The position numbers and the translations under genes are program-made. A model generated the notes under the pieces. It was not told the origin of the DNA and made no database searches. It saw only the letters and a list, made by a program, of their open reading frames with translations. From Noviherbaspirillum sp. UKPF54 (GTDB lineage: Bacteria > Pseudomonadota > Gammaproteobacteria > Burkholderiales > Burkholderiaceae_D), in contig NZ_CP040128.1 in NCBI RefSeq assembly GCF_007874125.1, positions 1,116,001-1,180,000 of the forward strand: 64,000 nucleotides of DNA, written 5' to 3'. Of the stretch, positions 25,484 through 36,149 are shown piece after piece; the first letter of the stretch is position 1, and each line of letters starts with the position of its first letter.

Positions 25484-26956
25484 ATGCAATACGTTTCCAC
25501 CCGCGGCCAAGTATCGGCACAATTTCCGGCGCAATCCTTTTCCCAGATCCTCTTGGGTGGCCTCGCTCCCGACGGCGGTCTTTATCTGCCGGTCGAATAT
25601 CCGAAGGTCAGCGGCGACGAGCTCGATGCGTGGCGCAAGCTGTCCTACGCCGACCTCGCTTTCGAGGTGCTGAAGAAGTTCGCGACCGACATCCCGCAGG
25701 AAGACCTGAAGGCGCTGGCGCACAAGACGTATACCGCCGACGTGTACCGCAATGCGCGCGCCGGCGAGGATGCGTCGCAGATCACGCCGCTGCGCGTGCT
25801 GGAAGAGAGGGACGGAGCGAAACTGGTATTGCAGGCCCTGTCGAACGGGCCGACGCTGGCGTTCAAGGACATGGCGATGCAACTGCTCGGCAACCTGTTC
25901 GAGTACGAGCTGGCCAAGGAGCATTCGGAGCTGAACATTTTCGGCGCGACTTCCGGCGACACCGGCAGCGCGGCCGAATACGCGATGCGCGGCAAGAAGG
26001 GTATCCGCGTGTTCATGCTGTCGCCGCACAGGAAGATGAGCGCGTTCCAGACCGCACAGATGTTCAGCCTGCAGGATCCGAATATCTTCAATATCGCAGT
26101 CGAAGGCGTGTTCGACGATTGCCAGGACATGGTGAAGGCGGTGTCGAATGACCTCGAATTCAAGACGCGCCAGAAGATCGGCACCGTCAATTCGATCAAT
26201 TGGGCGCGCGTGGTCGCGCAGGTCGTGTACTACTTCCGCGGCTATCTGTCGGCGACTACTGCCAATGAACAGAAGGTGTCGTTCACCGTCCCGTCGGGGA
26301 ACTTCGGCAATATCTGCGCCGGCCATATCGCTCGCATGATGGGCCTGCCGATCAACAAGCTGGTGGTGGCGACCAACGAGAACGACGTGCTCGACGAATT
26401 TTTCCGCACCGGCGTCTACCGCGTGCGCAAGTCGGCCGAAACCTATCACACCACCAGCCCCAGCATGGACATCAGCAAGGCGTCCAATTTCGAACGTTTC
26501 ATCTATGACCTGCTGGACCGCGACGCCGAGCGCGTGCGCGCGCTGTTCAAGAAGGTGGAAACGCACGGCGGCTTCGACCTCTCCGGCAAGCCGGGCAGCG
26601 ACGGCGACGAATTCAAGAAAGTCGCGCAGTACGGCTTCGTATCCGGCAAATCGGTGCACGCGGACCGCATCGCGACCATCCGCGACGTGCAGGCGAAATA
26701 CGGCGTGACGATCGACACCCACACCGCCGACGGCGTGAAGGTGGCGCGTGAAAACCTGGTTGCGGGCGAGACCATGATCGTGCTGGAAACCGCCTTGCCG
26801 GCGAAGTTCAACGAGACGATCCGCGAAGCGCTCGGGCGCGACGCCGAACGTCCGGCCGGCTTCGAGAATATCGAGGCGCTGCCACAGCGTTTCGAGGTGA
26901 TGGCGCCGGACGTCGAGAAGATGAAGGCCTACATCGCCAGCCGCACCGGCTTGTGA
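25484..26956 (+). CDS. thrC: threonine synthase
   Basis: PLP-dependent conversion of O-phosphohomoserine to threonine; 490 residues, the long bacterial/fungal form. The ATG at 25484 (MQYVSTRG) is preferred: the upstream in-frame ATG at 25445 falls inside the promoter-like TATAAT. PLP lysine in GPTLAFKDMAMQLLG; phosphate site GATSGDTGSAAEYAM; SVNWAR-like segment NSINWARVV. It starts the thrC-moeA-moaD-moaE-fluC block, 27 bases before moeA. Confidence 0.95.
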   Translation: MQYVSTRGQVSAQFPAQSFSQILLGGLAPDGGLYLPVEYPKVSGDELDAWRKLSYADLAFEVLKKFATDIPQEDLKALAHKTYTADVYRNARAGEDASQITPLRVLEERDGAKLVLQALSNGPTLAFKDMAMQLLGNLFEYELAKEHSELNIFGATSGDTGSAAEYAMRGKKGIRVFMLSPHRKMSAFQTAQMFSLQDPNIFNIAVEGVFDDCQDMVKAVSNDLEFKTRQKIGTVNSINWARVVAQVVYYFRGYLSATTANEQKVSFTVPSGNFGNICAGHIARMMGLPINKLVVATNENDVLDEFFRTGVYRVRKSAETYHTTSPSMDISKASNFERFIYDLLDRDAERVRALFKKVETHGGFDLSGKPGSDGDEFKKVAQYGFVSGKSVHADRIATIRDVQAKYGVTIDTHTADGVKVARENLVAGETMIVLETALPAKFNETIREALGRDAERPAGFENIEALPQRFEVMAPDVEKMKAYIASRTGL

Positions 26957-26983
26957 TCCGGCCATTTCAATGCGGGGCCGAGC

Positions 26984-28225
26984 ATGACTGAAAAGAAGCC
27001 CATGCTGAGCGCAGCCGAGGCGCTCGATTTGCTGCTTGCCGCGGTCGAGCCGATCGCGCAAACGCAGACGCTGCCGACACTGGAGGCGAACGGCCGTGTG
27101 CTCGCCGAGGGGCAGGTTTCGCAGCTCAATGTCCCGCCGATGGACAATACCCAGATGGACGGCTACGCGGTGCGCGCGATCGACTGCGCCGGCGGCGCTG
27201 CCCGGCTGAAGGTGGCCCAGCGCATTCCGGCCGGCCAGGTGGGACAGCCGCTGCAGGCCGGCACCGCGGCGCGAATTTTCACCGGTGCGATGATCCCGCC
27301 GGGCGCGGACGCGGTCGTGATGCAGGAGCAGTGCGAGCCGGAAAAGACCGTCGAGGGCGACTTCGTGACGATCCGGCACGCGCCGCAAGCCGGAGAGTGG
27401 ATTCGCCGCAGCGGCGAGGACATCCGGGCCGGCAGCGTCATCCTACAGGCCGGAACCCGGCTGCGCGCGCAGGAACTGGGTCTGGCCGCCTCGGTCGGAC
27501 TGGCCAGCCTGCCGGTGGTGCGCAAGCCGCGCGTGGCGGTATTTTTCACCGGCGACGAACTCGCGATGCCGGGCGAGCCCCTGAAACCCGGCGCGATCTA
27601 CAACTCCAACCGCTTCACGCTGCGCGGCCTGCTGGAAAACCTCGGCTGCGAGATCACCGATTACGGCATCGTGCCCGATTCGCTGGATGCCACGCGCGAT
27701 ACCTTGCGCCGCGCCGCCGCCGGCCACGACCTGATTATCACGTCGGGCGGGGTGTCGGTCGGCGAGGAAGACCACATCAAGCCAGCGGTCGAGGCCGAAG
27801 GGCGGCTGAACATGTGGCAGATCGCGATCAAGCCGGGCAAGCCGCTCGCGTTCGGCGAGATCAACCGCGCGGATCAAGACAGCCGTGCCTATTTCATCGG
27901 TCTGCCCGGCAACCCGGTATCGAGCTTCGTGACCTTCCTGCTGTTCGTGCGGCCGTTCATCCTGCGGCTGCAGGGTGTGGCCGACGTGGCGCCGAAAGCG
28001 TTCCGCATGCGCGCCGACTTCGTCTTGCCAAAGGGCGACCGCCGCAACGAATTCCTGCGCGCGAAGATCAATGGCAGCGGCGGGCTCGACCTGTTCGCCA
28101 ACCAGGGCTCGGCCGTATTGACCTCGACGGCGTGGGGCGACGGCCTGATCGACAATCCGCCGGGGCAGGCAATCGGGCAGGGCGACATGGTGCGCTTCAT
28201 TCCGTTCAACGAACTATTGTATTAG
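26984..28225 (+). CDS. moeA: molybdopterin molybdenumtransferase MoeA
   Basis: Inserts molybdate into adenylated molybdopterin; 413 residues. Domain order is typical: MoeA N-terminal region with PPMDNTQMDGYAVRA, the TGAMIPPGADAVVMQE loop, the MoaB/MogA-like domain with TSGGVSVGEEDHIKPA (about 250-265) and GLPGNPVSSFV, and the C-terminal beta domain. It is clustered with moaD five bases downstream and moaE, a standard Burkholderiales cofactor block. Confidence 0.95.
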   Translation: MTEKKPMLSAAEALDLLLAAVEPIAQTQTLPTLEANGRVLAEGQVSQLNVPPMDNTQMDGYAVRAIDCAGGAARLKVAQRIPAGQVGQPLQAGTAARIFTGAMIPPGADAVVMQEQCEPEKTVEGDFVTIRHAPQAGEWIRRSGEDIRAGSVILQAGTRLRAQELGLAASVGLASLPVVRKPRVAVFFTGDELAMPGEPLKPGAIYNSNRFTLRGLLENLGCEITDYGIVPDSLDATRDTLRRAAAGHDLIITSGGVSVGEEDHIKPAVEAEGRLNMWQIAIKPGKPLAFGEINRADQDSRAYFIGLPGNPVSSFVTFLLFVRPFILRLQGVADVAPKAFRMRADFVLPKGDRRNEFLRAKINGSGGLDLFANQGSAVLTSTAWGDGLIDNPPGQAIGQGDMVRFIPFNELLY

Positions 28226-28230
28226 GACAG

Positions 28231-28488
28231 ATGAATATTCAGCTTCGATTTTTCGCCAGCATCCGCGAAGCGTTAGGCACGGCCCAGGAATCCGTCGCAC
28301 TGCCGGCGCATGTGCAGACCGTCGGTGAGGTGCGCGCCTTCCTGCGCGAGCGCGGCGGTGCGTGGGCCGAGGCACTGGCGGAAGGGCGCGCGCTGCGCAT
28401 GGCGTACAACCATCAGATGACGGATGCAGCAACGCGCATCGCGGAAGGCTGCGAGGTGGCGTTCTTCCCGCCGGTGACGGGGGGCTGA
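28231..28488 (+). CDS. moaD: molybdopterin synthase sulfur carrier subunit MoaD
   Basis: Small subunit of molybdopterin synthase; ubiquitin-like fold, 85 residues, ending in the essential Gly-Gly (FFPPVTGG) that carries the thiocarboxylate. The ATG lies five bases after moeA. It is encoded in a frame that stays open far upstream inside moeA, so its true start is easy to miss; MNIQLRFFASIREAL is the conserved N-terminus. moaE begins seven bases later. Confidence 0.95.
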   Translation: MNIQLRFFASIREALGTAQESVALPAHVQTVGEVRAFLRERGGAWAEALAEGRALRMAYNHQMTDAATRIAEGCEVAFFPPVTGG

Positions 28489-28495
28489 GGCGGGT

Positions 28496-28975
28496 ATGGC
28501 AATTCGCGTCCAGACCCAGGATTTCGACCTCGGCGCCGAGGTAGAGCGGTTGCGTGCCGGGGACGCGCGCGTGGGCGCCGTGGTCAGCTTCGTCGGCACC
28601 GTTCGCGACATGAACGAGGGCGCGGGCGTCTCCGAGATGGAGCTGGAACACTATCCGGGCATGACCGAGAAAGCGCTGGAAGAGATCGTGGCGCAGGCCA
28701 AGGCGCGCTGGAATATCTACGACGCTCTGGTGATCCACCGTGTCGGTCCCTTGCGGCCGATGGACCAGATCGTGCTGGTGGCGGTGACCTCGGCGCATCG
28801 CGGCGAGGCGTTCGCCGCCTGCGAATTCATCATGGACTATCTCAAGACGCAGGCGCCGTTCTGGAAGAAGGAACAGACGGCGCAGGGCGCGCGCTGGGTC
28901 GACGCCCGCGTCGCCGACGACCGGGCGATGGCCAAGTGGGGCGTTCGCTCCGCCAATTCGGAGCAGCAGTCGTGA
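28496..28975 (+). CDS. moaE: molybdopterin synthase catalytic subunit MoaE
   Basis: Large subunit of molybdopterin synthase, converting cyclic pyranopterin monophosphate to molybdopterin; 159 residues. Motifs: GAVVSFVGTVRDMNEG, LELEHYPGMTEKAL, SAHRGEAFAACEFIMDYLK and the catalytic lysines in APFWKKEQ. The tail overlaps the GTG start of the fluoride channel gene by four bases (GTGA). Confidence 0.95.
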   Translation: MAIRVQTQDFDLGAEVERLRAGDARVGAVVSFVGTVRDMNEGAGVSEMELEHYPGMTEKALEEIVAQAKARWNIYDALVIHRVGPLRPMDQIVLVAVTSAHRGEAFAACEFIMDYLKTQAPFWKKEQTAQGARWVDARVADDRAMAKWGVRSANSEQQS

Positions 28976-29349
28976 GCTGGCTGGCGGTGGGCTTGGGAGC
29001 GGCGATCGGCGCCTGGCTGCGCTGGGGACTGGGCTCGCTGCTCAATAACCTGCACGCGCATGTCCTGCTGGGCACGCTGACCGCCAATCTCGGCGGCGGC
29101 TATCTGATCGGCATTGCGGTCGGCTTCTTTACCGCTCACCCAACGGTGCCGCTGGAATGGCGGCTGTTCGCCGTGACCGGCTTTCTCGGCGGCCTGACCA
29201 CCTTCTCCAGCTTTTCGGCCGAATCCATGGTGCTGCTGCAGCGCGGCAACTATGGCTGGGCGCTGGCGCACAGCGCCTTGCACCTGCTTGGCTCCATCAC
29301 CTGTTGCATCGCCGGATTCGCGAGCTACCGCGCCATCTCCGGTTCCTGA
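28972..29349 (+). CDS. fluC: fluoride ion channel FluC (CrcB)
   Basis: Small dual-topology membrane protein that exports fluoride; 125 residues, four helices. The GTG start at 28972 overlaps the moaE stop and gives the family N-terminus (SWLAVGLGAAIGAWLRWGLG). Conserved GFLGGLTTFSSFSAE, with the Phe box, and TANLGGGYLIG. No fluoride riboswitch is possible at this junction because the genes overlap, so it is expressed with the molybdenum block. An in-frame ATG at 28936 lies inside moaE and is not preferred. Confidence 0.92.
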   Translation: MSWLAVGLGAAIGAWLRWGLGSLLNNLHAHVLLGTLTANLGGGYLIGIAVGFFTAHPTVPLEWRLFAVTGFLGGLTTFSSFSAESMVLLQRGNYGWALAHSALHLLGSITCCIAGFASYRAISGS

Positions 29350-29361
29350 TTGCGCATTCCC

Positions 29362-29378
29362 GCCGCCAGTTTGGCGGC
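29362..29378 (+). terminator. hairpin after fluC (weak terminator)
   Basis: A 7-bp stem GCCGCCA/TGGCGGC with a GTT loop, followed by a pyrimidine stretch rather than a full T run. A second hairpin, TTCCGTT-ATAA-AACGGAA (29420-29437), follows. Probably partial termination. Confidence 0.45.
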
Positions 29379-29459
29379 TCCTTCCGCTTTATAAATTTGC
29401 CGAATTTGATTCAGGTCCATTCCGTTATAAAACGGAAATGGCGAGAATCAAATTCCTTG

Positions 29460-29488
29460 CTTGAAATGCGGTCTCTCCATCCCCACGT
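29460..29488 (+). promoter_or_regulatory. sigma-32 (heat-shock) promoter of clpB
   Basis: CTTGAAA (29460-29466), 14-base spacer, CCCCACGT (29481-29488). This matches the E. coli RpoH consensus CTTGAAA-N11-16-CCCCATNT at nearly every position and lies 34 bases before the clpB start codon. Confidence 0.82.
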
Positions 29489-29521
29489 TGTTATCAAATC
29501 GAATTTTTGGAGATCAAATCC

Positions 29522-32098
<2,577 letters not shown>

Positions 32099-32119
32099 CA
32101 GGCGCTTGCCGCAAGAAGG

Positions 32120-32150
32120 AAAAGGCCACGCGAGTGGCCTTTTCTGTTTT
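32120..32150 (+). terminator. clpB terminator
   Basis: A 10-bp perfect stem AAAAGGCCAC (32120-32129) / GTGGCCTTTT (32134-32143) with a GCGA tetraloop, then CTGTTTTT. Also faces the convergent AraC gene. Confidence 0.9.
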
Positions 32151-32167
32151 TGGGGCACGCTGGCGCG

Positions 32168-32959
32168 CTAATTCTCTCCGCGTGCAAAGAATGCCGTCGG
32201 CGACTGCCCGAAGGTCTTCTTGAACATCGCCGAGAATGCCGACTGGCTGGCGTAACCGAGTTCTGCTGCAACGCGCGACAGCGGCAATCCGCGTGCGATC
32301 AGCGGCGCCGCATGCGCCAGCCGCACCTGCTGGCGCCACTGGCTGAAGCTCATGCCCAGTTCGCGTTCGAACAGGCGCGCCAGCGTTCGCCCGGACGCGC
32401 CCACGCGAGTAGCCCAGTCTTCCAGCGTCAGCGCGGAAGCCGGCTCGGCGATCAGCATTTCGCACAAGGTGCGCAGGCGCTTTTCCTCGGGCAGGGCGAC
32501 GCAGATCGGCAGCGTGGCCGAACGCGCCAGCTCATCGAGGATCAGCGTCGACAGCATCGCTTCGCGCGGCCCGCCCGCTTCCGCCTGCGACAACGCCACC
32601 ACCAGTTCGCGCAGCAGCGGCGTCACCTCCAGCACTTCGCATCGTTTCCCCTGAAACGGAGCGGCGTCGGCCTGCACGTACAGGGCGCGCAGGCGCGCCT
32701 TTTCAAGGGTGACGACTTCGTGCCGGGCATGCGCGGGTATCCAGATCGCGCGCTGCGGCGGCACGATCCACGTGGTGCTGCCCACCGTGACGCGCACCAC
32801 GCCGTCCAGCGCATAGGTCACCTGGCCCCAAGCATGGTGGTGAGCGGCCAGCAGCTCGGAGGCATCGAGGTCGCGTGCAACCAGCCGCACGGGCCGCTCG
32901 GCAGTCGGCGCGGTGCCGGGCAGGTGCAGGCGGGTATGGGTGACGGGTTGGATTGCCAT
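32168..32959 (-). CDS. AraC-family regulator with N-terminal cupin
   Basis: A 263-residue regulator: cupin-like ligand domain (about 35-95, with AAHHHAWGQVTYALDG) and a C-terminal AraC double helix-turn-helix (about 165-260; LTLEDWATRVGASGRTLARLFERELG, then LPLSRVAAELGYASQSAFSAMFKKTFGQSP). It is divergent from an MFS exporter, a frequent arrangement in which the regulator controls the transporter in response to its substrate. The inducer is not deducible. Confidence 0.92.
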   Translation of the reverse strand: MAIQPVTHTRLHLPGTAPTAERPVRLVARDLDASELLAAHHHAWGQVTYALDGVVRVTVGSTTWIVPPQRAIWIPAHARHEVVTLEKARLRALYVQADAAPFQGKRCEVLEVTPLLRELVVALSQAEAGGPREAMLSTLILDELARSATLPICVALPEEKRLRTLCEMLIAEPASALTLEDWATRVGASGRTLARLFERELGMSFSQWRQQVRLAHAAPLIARGLPLSRVAAELGYASQSAFSAMFKKTFGQSPTAFFARGEN

Positions 32960-32996
32960 GGAATATGCCGAAAGGCTGGGCTGTCATTTATTCGAT

Positions 32997-33034
32997 AAAG
33001 ATTGTCTTTTTATCTTAAAACAGACGAAATCTTT
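32997..33034. promoter_or_regulatory. imperfect inverted repeat between araC-type gene and MFS gene
   Basis: AAAGATTGTCT (32997-33007) faces AGACGAAATCTTT (33022-33034), matching except for one extra base, in the 115-bp divergent intergenic region. Candidate operator for the AraC-type protein, although many AraC proteins use direct repeats. Confidence 0.4.
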
Positions 33035-33074
33035 TTGCTTACACTCCTTGTACCAATAATTCAAAGAGGCGGAG

Positions 33075-34310
33075 ATGAGCGCAGCAACAATTCCTTCCCT
33101 GCGGCGCGACGCGCAGGTGATCGGCCTGGTGGGCGTCGCCCACGGCGTATCGCATTTCTTTCACTTGATCCTGGCGCCGCTGTTCCCGTGGCTGAAGGAG
33201 GCGTTCAGTCTGTCGTATGCGGAGCTGGGCTTGCTGATGACGGTATTTTTCATCGTGTCCGGCGCCGGGCAGGCGCTGGCCGGCTTCGTCGTCGACCGGG
33301 TTGGCGCGCGTGCGGTCCTGTTCTCGGGCATTGCGCTGCTGGGCCTGTCGGCGCTGCTGTTGTCGCAGGCACACAGCTACGCGATGCTGCTGGCGGGTTC
33401 GATGCTGGCCGGACTGGGCAACAGCGTGTTTCATCCGGCGGACTTCACCTTGCTCAACAAGCGCGTGCCCACGCAACGCCTCGGCCATGCCTTTTCGGTG
33501 CACGGCATTGCCGGCAATCTCGGCTGGGCGGCGGCACCGGTCTTCCTGACCACGATCGCGGCGCTGTCGAGTTGGCGCACTGCGCTGGCCGCCGCCGCAT
33601 GCATTCCGTTCGCGACCCTGGTGGTGCTGTTCGCATATCGTGACCTGCTGCGCACGGATGAGGCGAAAACGGCCGTGGCGGCCCCGGGCAGGAGCGCCGC
33701 CGGCGGTCACGTGCTCGACTTTATGCGCTTGCCGGCGGTGTGGATGTGCTTTGCCTTCTTCTTCATCACCGCCATGGCGCTGGGGGGCATCCAGAGCTTT
33801 TCTTCGTCCGGCCTGCGCGCACTGTACGGCATGTCGCTGGCGTCGGCTACCGCCGGATACACCGCTTACATGCTGGCGTCGGCCGCCGGAATGGTGGCGG
33901 GCGGCTTCATGGCGTCGCGCACATCGCGTCATGAACGCACCATCGCAATGGCATTCACCGGCTCGGGCATCGTCTCCCTCATCGTCGCCGCCGGCCTCGT
34001 GCCGTCGTTCCTGGCGATCGCGCTCATGGGCGTCATCGGCTTTGGCGCCGGCATCGCCGGGCCGTCGCGCGACCTGCTGATCCGCGCCGCCGCCCCGAAG
34101 AATGCGACCGGCCGCGTGTACGGCGTCGTGTATTCCGGGCTCGACATCGGCCTGGCGGGCGCGCCCGTCCTGTTCGGCGCATTGATGGATGCGAACCACC
34201 CGTCGTGGGTGTTCATCTGCATCGGTTTGTTCCAGTCGCTGGCGATCTTCACCGCAGTCAGCGTCGGCGTGAACACGGCAAGGACCGCAGAGGCGAGGGC
34301 GGCCGCATAG
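33075..34310 (+). CDS. MFS transporter, fosmidomycin-resistance (Fsr) like
   Basis: A 411-residue 12-helix major facilitator. Near the start it has GVAHGVSHFFHLILAPLFPWLKEAF, a signature of the Fsr/FsmR-like group, then the loop motif DRVGARAVL between helices 2 and 3, and FHPADFTLLNKRVP, also Fsr-like. It is divergent from an AraC regulator and ends at a strong terminator. Export of a drug or metabolite is likely; the substrate is unknown. GGCGGAG lies just upstream of the ATG. Confidence 0.85.
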   Translation: MSAATIPSLRRDAQVIGLVGVAHGVSHFFHLILAPLFPWLKEAFSLSYAELGLLMTVFFIVSGAGQALAGFVVDRVGARAVLFSGIALLGLSALLLSQAHSYAMLLAGSMLAGLGNSVFHPADFTLLNKRVPTQRLGHAFSVHGIAGNLGWAAAPVFLTTIAALSSWRTALAAAACIPFATLVVLFAYRDLLRTDEAKTAVAAPGRSAAGGHVLDFMRLPAVWMCFAFFFITAMALGGIQSFSSSGLRALYGMSLASATAGYTAYMLASAAGMVAGGFMASRTSRHERTIAMAFTGSGIVSLIVAAGLVPSFLAIALMGVIGFGAGIAGPSRDLLIRAAAPKNATGRVYGVVYSGLDIGLAGAPVLFGALMDANHPSWVFICIGLFQSLAIFTAVSVGVNTARTAEARAAA

Positions 34311-34329
34311 CCGCGCGGGCAATTTTCGC

Positions 34330-34360
34330 AAAGCCGCCGCTCGCCGCCGGCGGCTTTTTT
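34330..34360 (+). terminator. terminator after MFS gene
   Basis: A 10-bp stem AAAGCCGCCG (34330-34339) / CGGCGGCTTT (34348-34357), followed by T6 in total to 34360. Confidence 0.9.
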
Positions 34361-34375
34361 GCCGGCGAGCTCGCT

Positions 34376-34381
34376 TACAAT
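34376..34381 (+). promoter_or_regulatory. -10 element for rraA
   Basis: TACAAT directly after the preceding terminator; it would give a leader of about 20 bases with GGAGAAG before the ATG at 34409. Confidence 0.45.
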
Positions 34382-34408
34382 GCTTCTTTTTGACCGAAGG
34401 AGAAGCGG

Positions 34409-34903
34409 ATGAGTTTTGCGACCTGCGATATTTGCGATGCGAATGAAGACAAACTGGCGACCGGCGCGCTGGCCGTATTGCCTCCCGTATTCCAGAAATT
34501 CGGCAAGCTGGTGAAGTTTTCTGGCCGGGCCGCCACGCTCAAGGTCTTCGAAGACAACGTGCTGGTGCGGCAGGCGCTGGAAACCCCGGGCGAGGGCCGA
34601 GTGCTGGTGGTCGACGGCGGCGGTAGCCTGCGCTGCGCGCTGGTCGGCGGCAACCTCGGTGTGCTGGCCGAGAAAAACGGCTGGGCCGGCATCCTCGTCA
34701 ACGGCTGCATCCGCGACTCCGAAGAAATCAACGCCTGCAGCATCGGCGTTCGCGCGCTCGCCGTGCATCCGCAGCGCAGCGTGCGAAAGGGCGTGGGCGA
34801 GCGCGACTTGCGCGTGTCGATCGCAGGCGTCGCGATCAATCCGGGCGACTGGATCTATGCCGATGCCGACGGCGTGCTGGTGGCTTCCCAGCCGCTGGCC
34901 TGA
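34409..34903 (+). CDS. rraA: RraA family protein (RNase E regulator / HMG aldolase fold)
   Basis: A 164-residue RraA-family protein, starting [10 protein letters not shown]. In E. coli RraA binds RNase E and lowers its activity; related proteins are 4-hydroxy-4-methyl-2-oxoglutarate aldolases. The metal/pyruvate site [25 protein letters not shown] with Gly-Gly-X-Leu, Arg and Asp is intact, so an aldolase function is also possible. [15 protein letters not shown] is typical. The length matches bacterial RraA. It is 18 bases before a Crp/Fnr gene. Confidence 0.87.
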   Translation: MSFATCDICDANEDKLATGALAVLPPVFQKFGKLVKFSGRAATLKVFEDNVLVRQALETPGEGRVLVVDGGGSLRCALVGGNLGVLAEKNGWAGILVNGCIRDSEEINACSIGVRALAVHPQRSVRKGVGERDLRVSIAGVAINPGDWIYADADGVLVASQPLA

Positions 34904-34921
34904 CGCGCGCCGATTGTCGCC

Positions 34922-35614
34922 ATGACGAGCGCCTTGTCTTCGCTGATCGCGGCGCAGCCGCTCCTGCAGGGCCTCGCGCCGTCGGCGCTGGAACTGCTGG
35001 CCGCGCAACCCGTGCTTGAGCTGCCGGCCGGCACCCGGGTGTTCGACACCGGCAGCGACTGCGGCGGCTTTCCGATCATCCTTTCCGGCGGCGTGCGCGT
35101 GTTCAAGCATCTTGCCAACGGCCGCCGCATCGAACTGTACCGGGTGACGCCGGACGAGCCGTGCATCCTCTCGCTGGGCTGCCTGCTTGGCGGCGGCCGC
35201 TATCCCGCCAGCGGCATCGCGGGCGACGCCACGCGCCTGATCGTCATGCCGTCCGGCTTGTTCAACGAATGCGTCGCGAACAACGCGGTCTTCAGGAACG
35301 CGATGTTTCGCGCGCTTGGCAACCGGCTGGTCAACACGATGGAGCTGGTCGAGGAAGTCGTCACGCTCAGGCTGGACGTGCGCCTGGCGAGCGCGCTGCT
35401 TGAGCATGCCGCTCTAGGCCACGCGGCGGACGATGGAGGCTCCGGCACGATCGGCCTGACCCACCAGCAGCTGGCTGACGAACTGGGGACGGTGCGCGAA
35501 ATGATCAGCCGTCTGCTGGACGATTTCGCCCAGCGCGGCATGCTGGCGCTGGGCCGGGGGCGGATTGACATCCTCGATGCCGCTGGACTGCACGCATTGG
35601 CCGCCACCCGCTGA
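34922..35614 (+). CDS. Crp/Fnr-family transcriptional regulator
   Basis: A 230-residue regulator: N-terminal cyclic-nucleotide-binding fold (about 15-130), long dimer helix, and C-terminal winged helix with THQQLADELGTVREMISRLLDDF (about 182-204). The recognition helix R-E-M-I-S-R combines the CRP Arg-Glu and the FNR Glu-X-X-Ser-Arg. There is no N-terminal Cys cluster, so it is not an Fe-S oxygen sensor like FNR; Cys 47, 80 and 86 (approximate) are in the sensor domain. A matching binding site precedes the next gene. Confidence 0.9.
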   Translation: MTSALSSLIAAQPLLQGLAPSALELLAAQPVLELPAGTRVFDTGSDCGGFPIILSGGVRVFKHLANGRRIELYRVTPDEPCILSLGCLLGGGRYPASGIAGDATRLIVMPSGLFNECVANNAVFRNAMFRALGNRLVNTMELVEEVVTLRLDVRLASALLEHAALGHAADDGGSGTIGLTHQQLADELGTVREMISRLLDDFAQRGMLALGRGRIDILDAAGLHALAATR

Positions 35615-35632
35615 CGTGCTCGCGCCGGGTTG

Positions 35633-35675
35633 TGTGACTCCGGTTACATACGCCGGCGGGCGGTTTGTCTATGCT
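35633..35675 (+). promoter_or_regulatory. Crp/Fnr-type activation site and promoter of the DUF2892 gene
   Basis: TGTGA-CTCCGG-TTACA (35633-35648) is an imperfect CRP-type dyad. A TATGCT -10 lies at 35670-35675, so transcription would begin about 35682 and the dyad centre falls at about -41.5, the class II activation position. No -35 is needed. Confidence 0.68.
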
Positions 35676-35709
35676 GGAGCCTTTCCATCACCCGCGCAAG
35701 GAGAATGTC

Positions 35710-35904
35710 ATGAACGCAAACGTCGGTTCCCTCGACAAGATCATCAGGCTGATTCTGGCCGCCGTCTTTTTCAGCCTGTTTTTCGTCCTGCAAGGCGACT
35801 TGAAATGGATCGCCCTGATCGGCATCGTCCCGCTGGTAACCGCCTTGGCAGGCTGGTGTCCGCTGTATTCGATATTCGGCATCAAGACTTGCAAGATGCG
35901 CTGA
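35710..35904 (+). CDS. DUF2892 small inner-membrane protein (YgaP-tail-like)
   Basis: A 64-residue protein beginning MNANVGSLDKIIRLIL with two hydrophobic helices (about 10-27 and 31-48) and a conserved GWCPLYSIFGIKTC ending. DUF2892 is also the membrane tail of the sulfurtransferase YgaP. AAGGAG precedes the ATG at 35710. It has its own promoter with a Crp/Fnr-type site and lies 95 bases after the regulator gene, so it is probably that regulator's target. Role unknown; the two Cys may bind thiols or sulfur (inference). Confidence 0.85.
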   Translation: MNANVGSLDKIIRLILAAVFFSLFFVLQGDLKWIALIGIVPLVTALAGWCPLYSIFGIKTCKMR

Positions 35905-36037
35905 GCGCCGCAGAGCCGCAACGCGCAACTCCATACGGGCCGGCAACCGGGGCGGACCTCCGGCTGCCGGTCATCCACTGACTTAAATCAAGTCTTCCGC
36001 GCGCCCCGCCTGATCTTTCTTCGATACGCAAGGCAAA

Positions 36038-36136
36038 TTTCACGATCCAGAAAGTATGTTTTGCATCGTGAAAAACTCTGTCGCGGCACATCACAAAGTT
36101 GTTTCATTGTAAGAAAAATGGTTTTGTATCGCGAAA
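36038..36136 (+). promoter_or_regulatory. repeated motif upstream of aceA
   Basis: TTTCACGAT (36038-36046) and ATCGTGAAA (36065-36073) form a perfect 9-bp inverted repeat with an 18-bp spacer. The second arm is part of TTTTGYATCGYGAAA, which recurs as a direct repeat at 36059-36073 and 36122-36136, 63 bp apart (about six helical turns). Candidate binding sites for a regulator of the glyoxylate shunt. Confidence 0.6.
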
Positions 36137-36149
36137 TCAAATATATAAG

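Noticed and set aside
24623..27388. A 921-codon minus-strand open frame opposite tdh, thrC and moeA
   Set aside because: Opposes three conserved enzymes and has shadow-like composition.
27331..28488. Reading the moaD frame as a 385-residue protein
   Set aside because: Only the last 85 residues match MoaD; the upstream part is an open but meaningless frame inside moeA.
28960..28990. A fluoride riboswitch before fluC
   Set aside because: The fluC start overlaps the moaE stop, leaving no leader for one.
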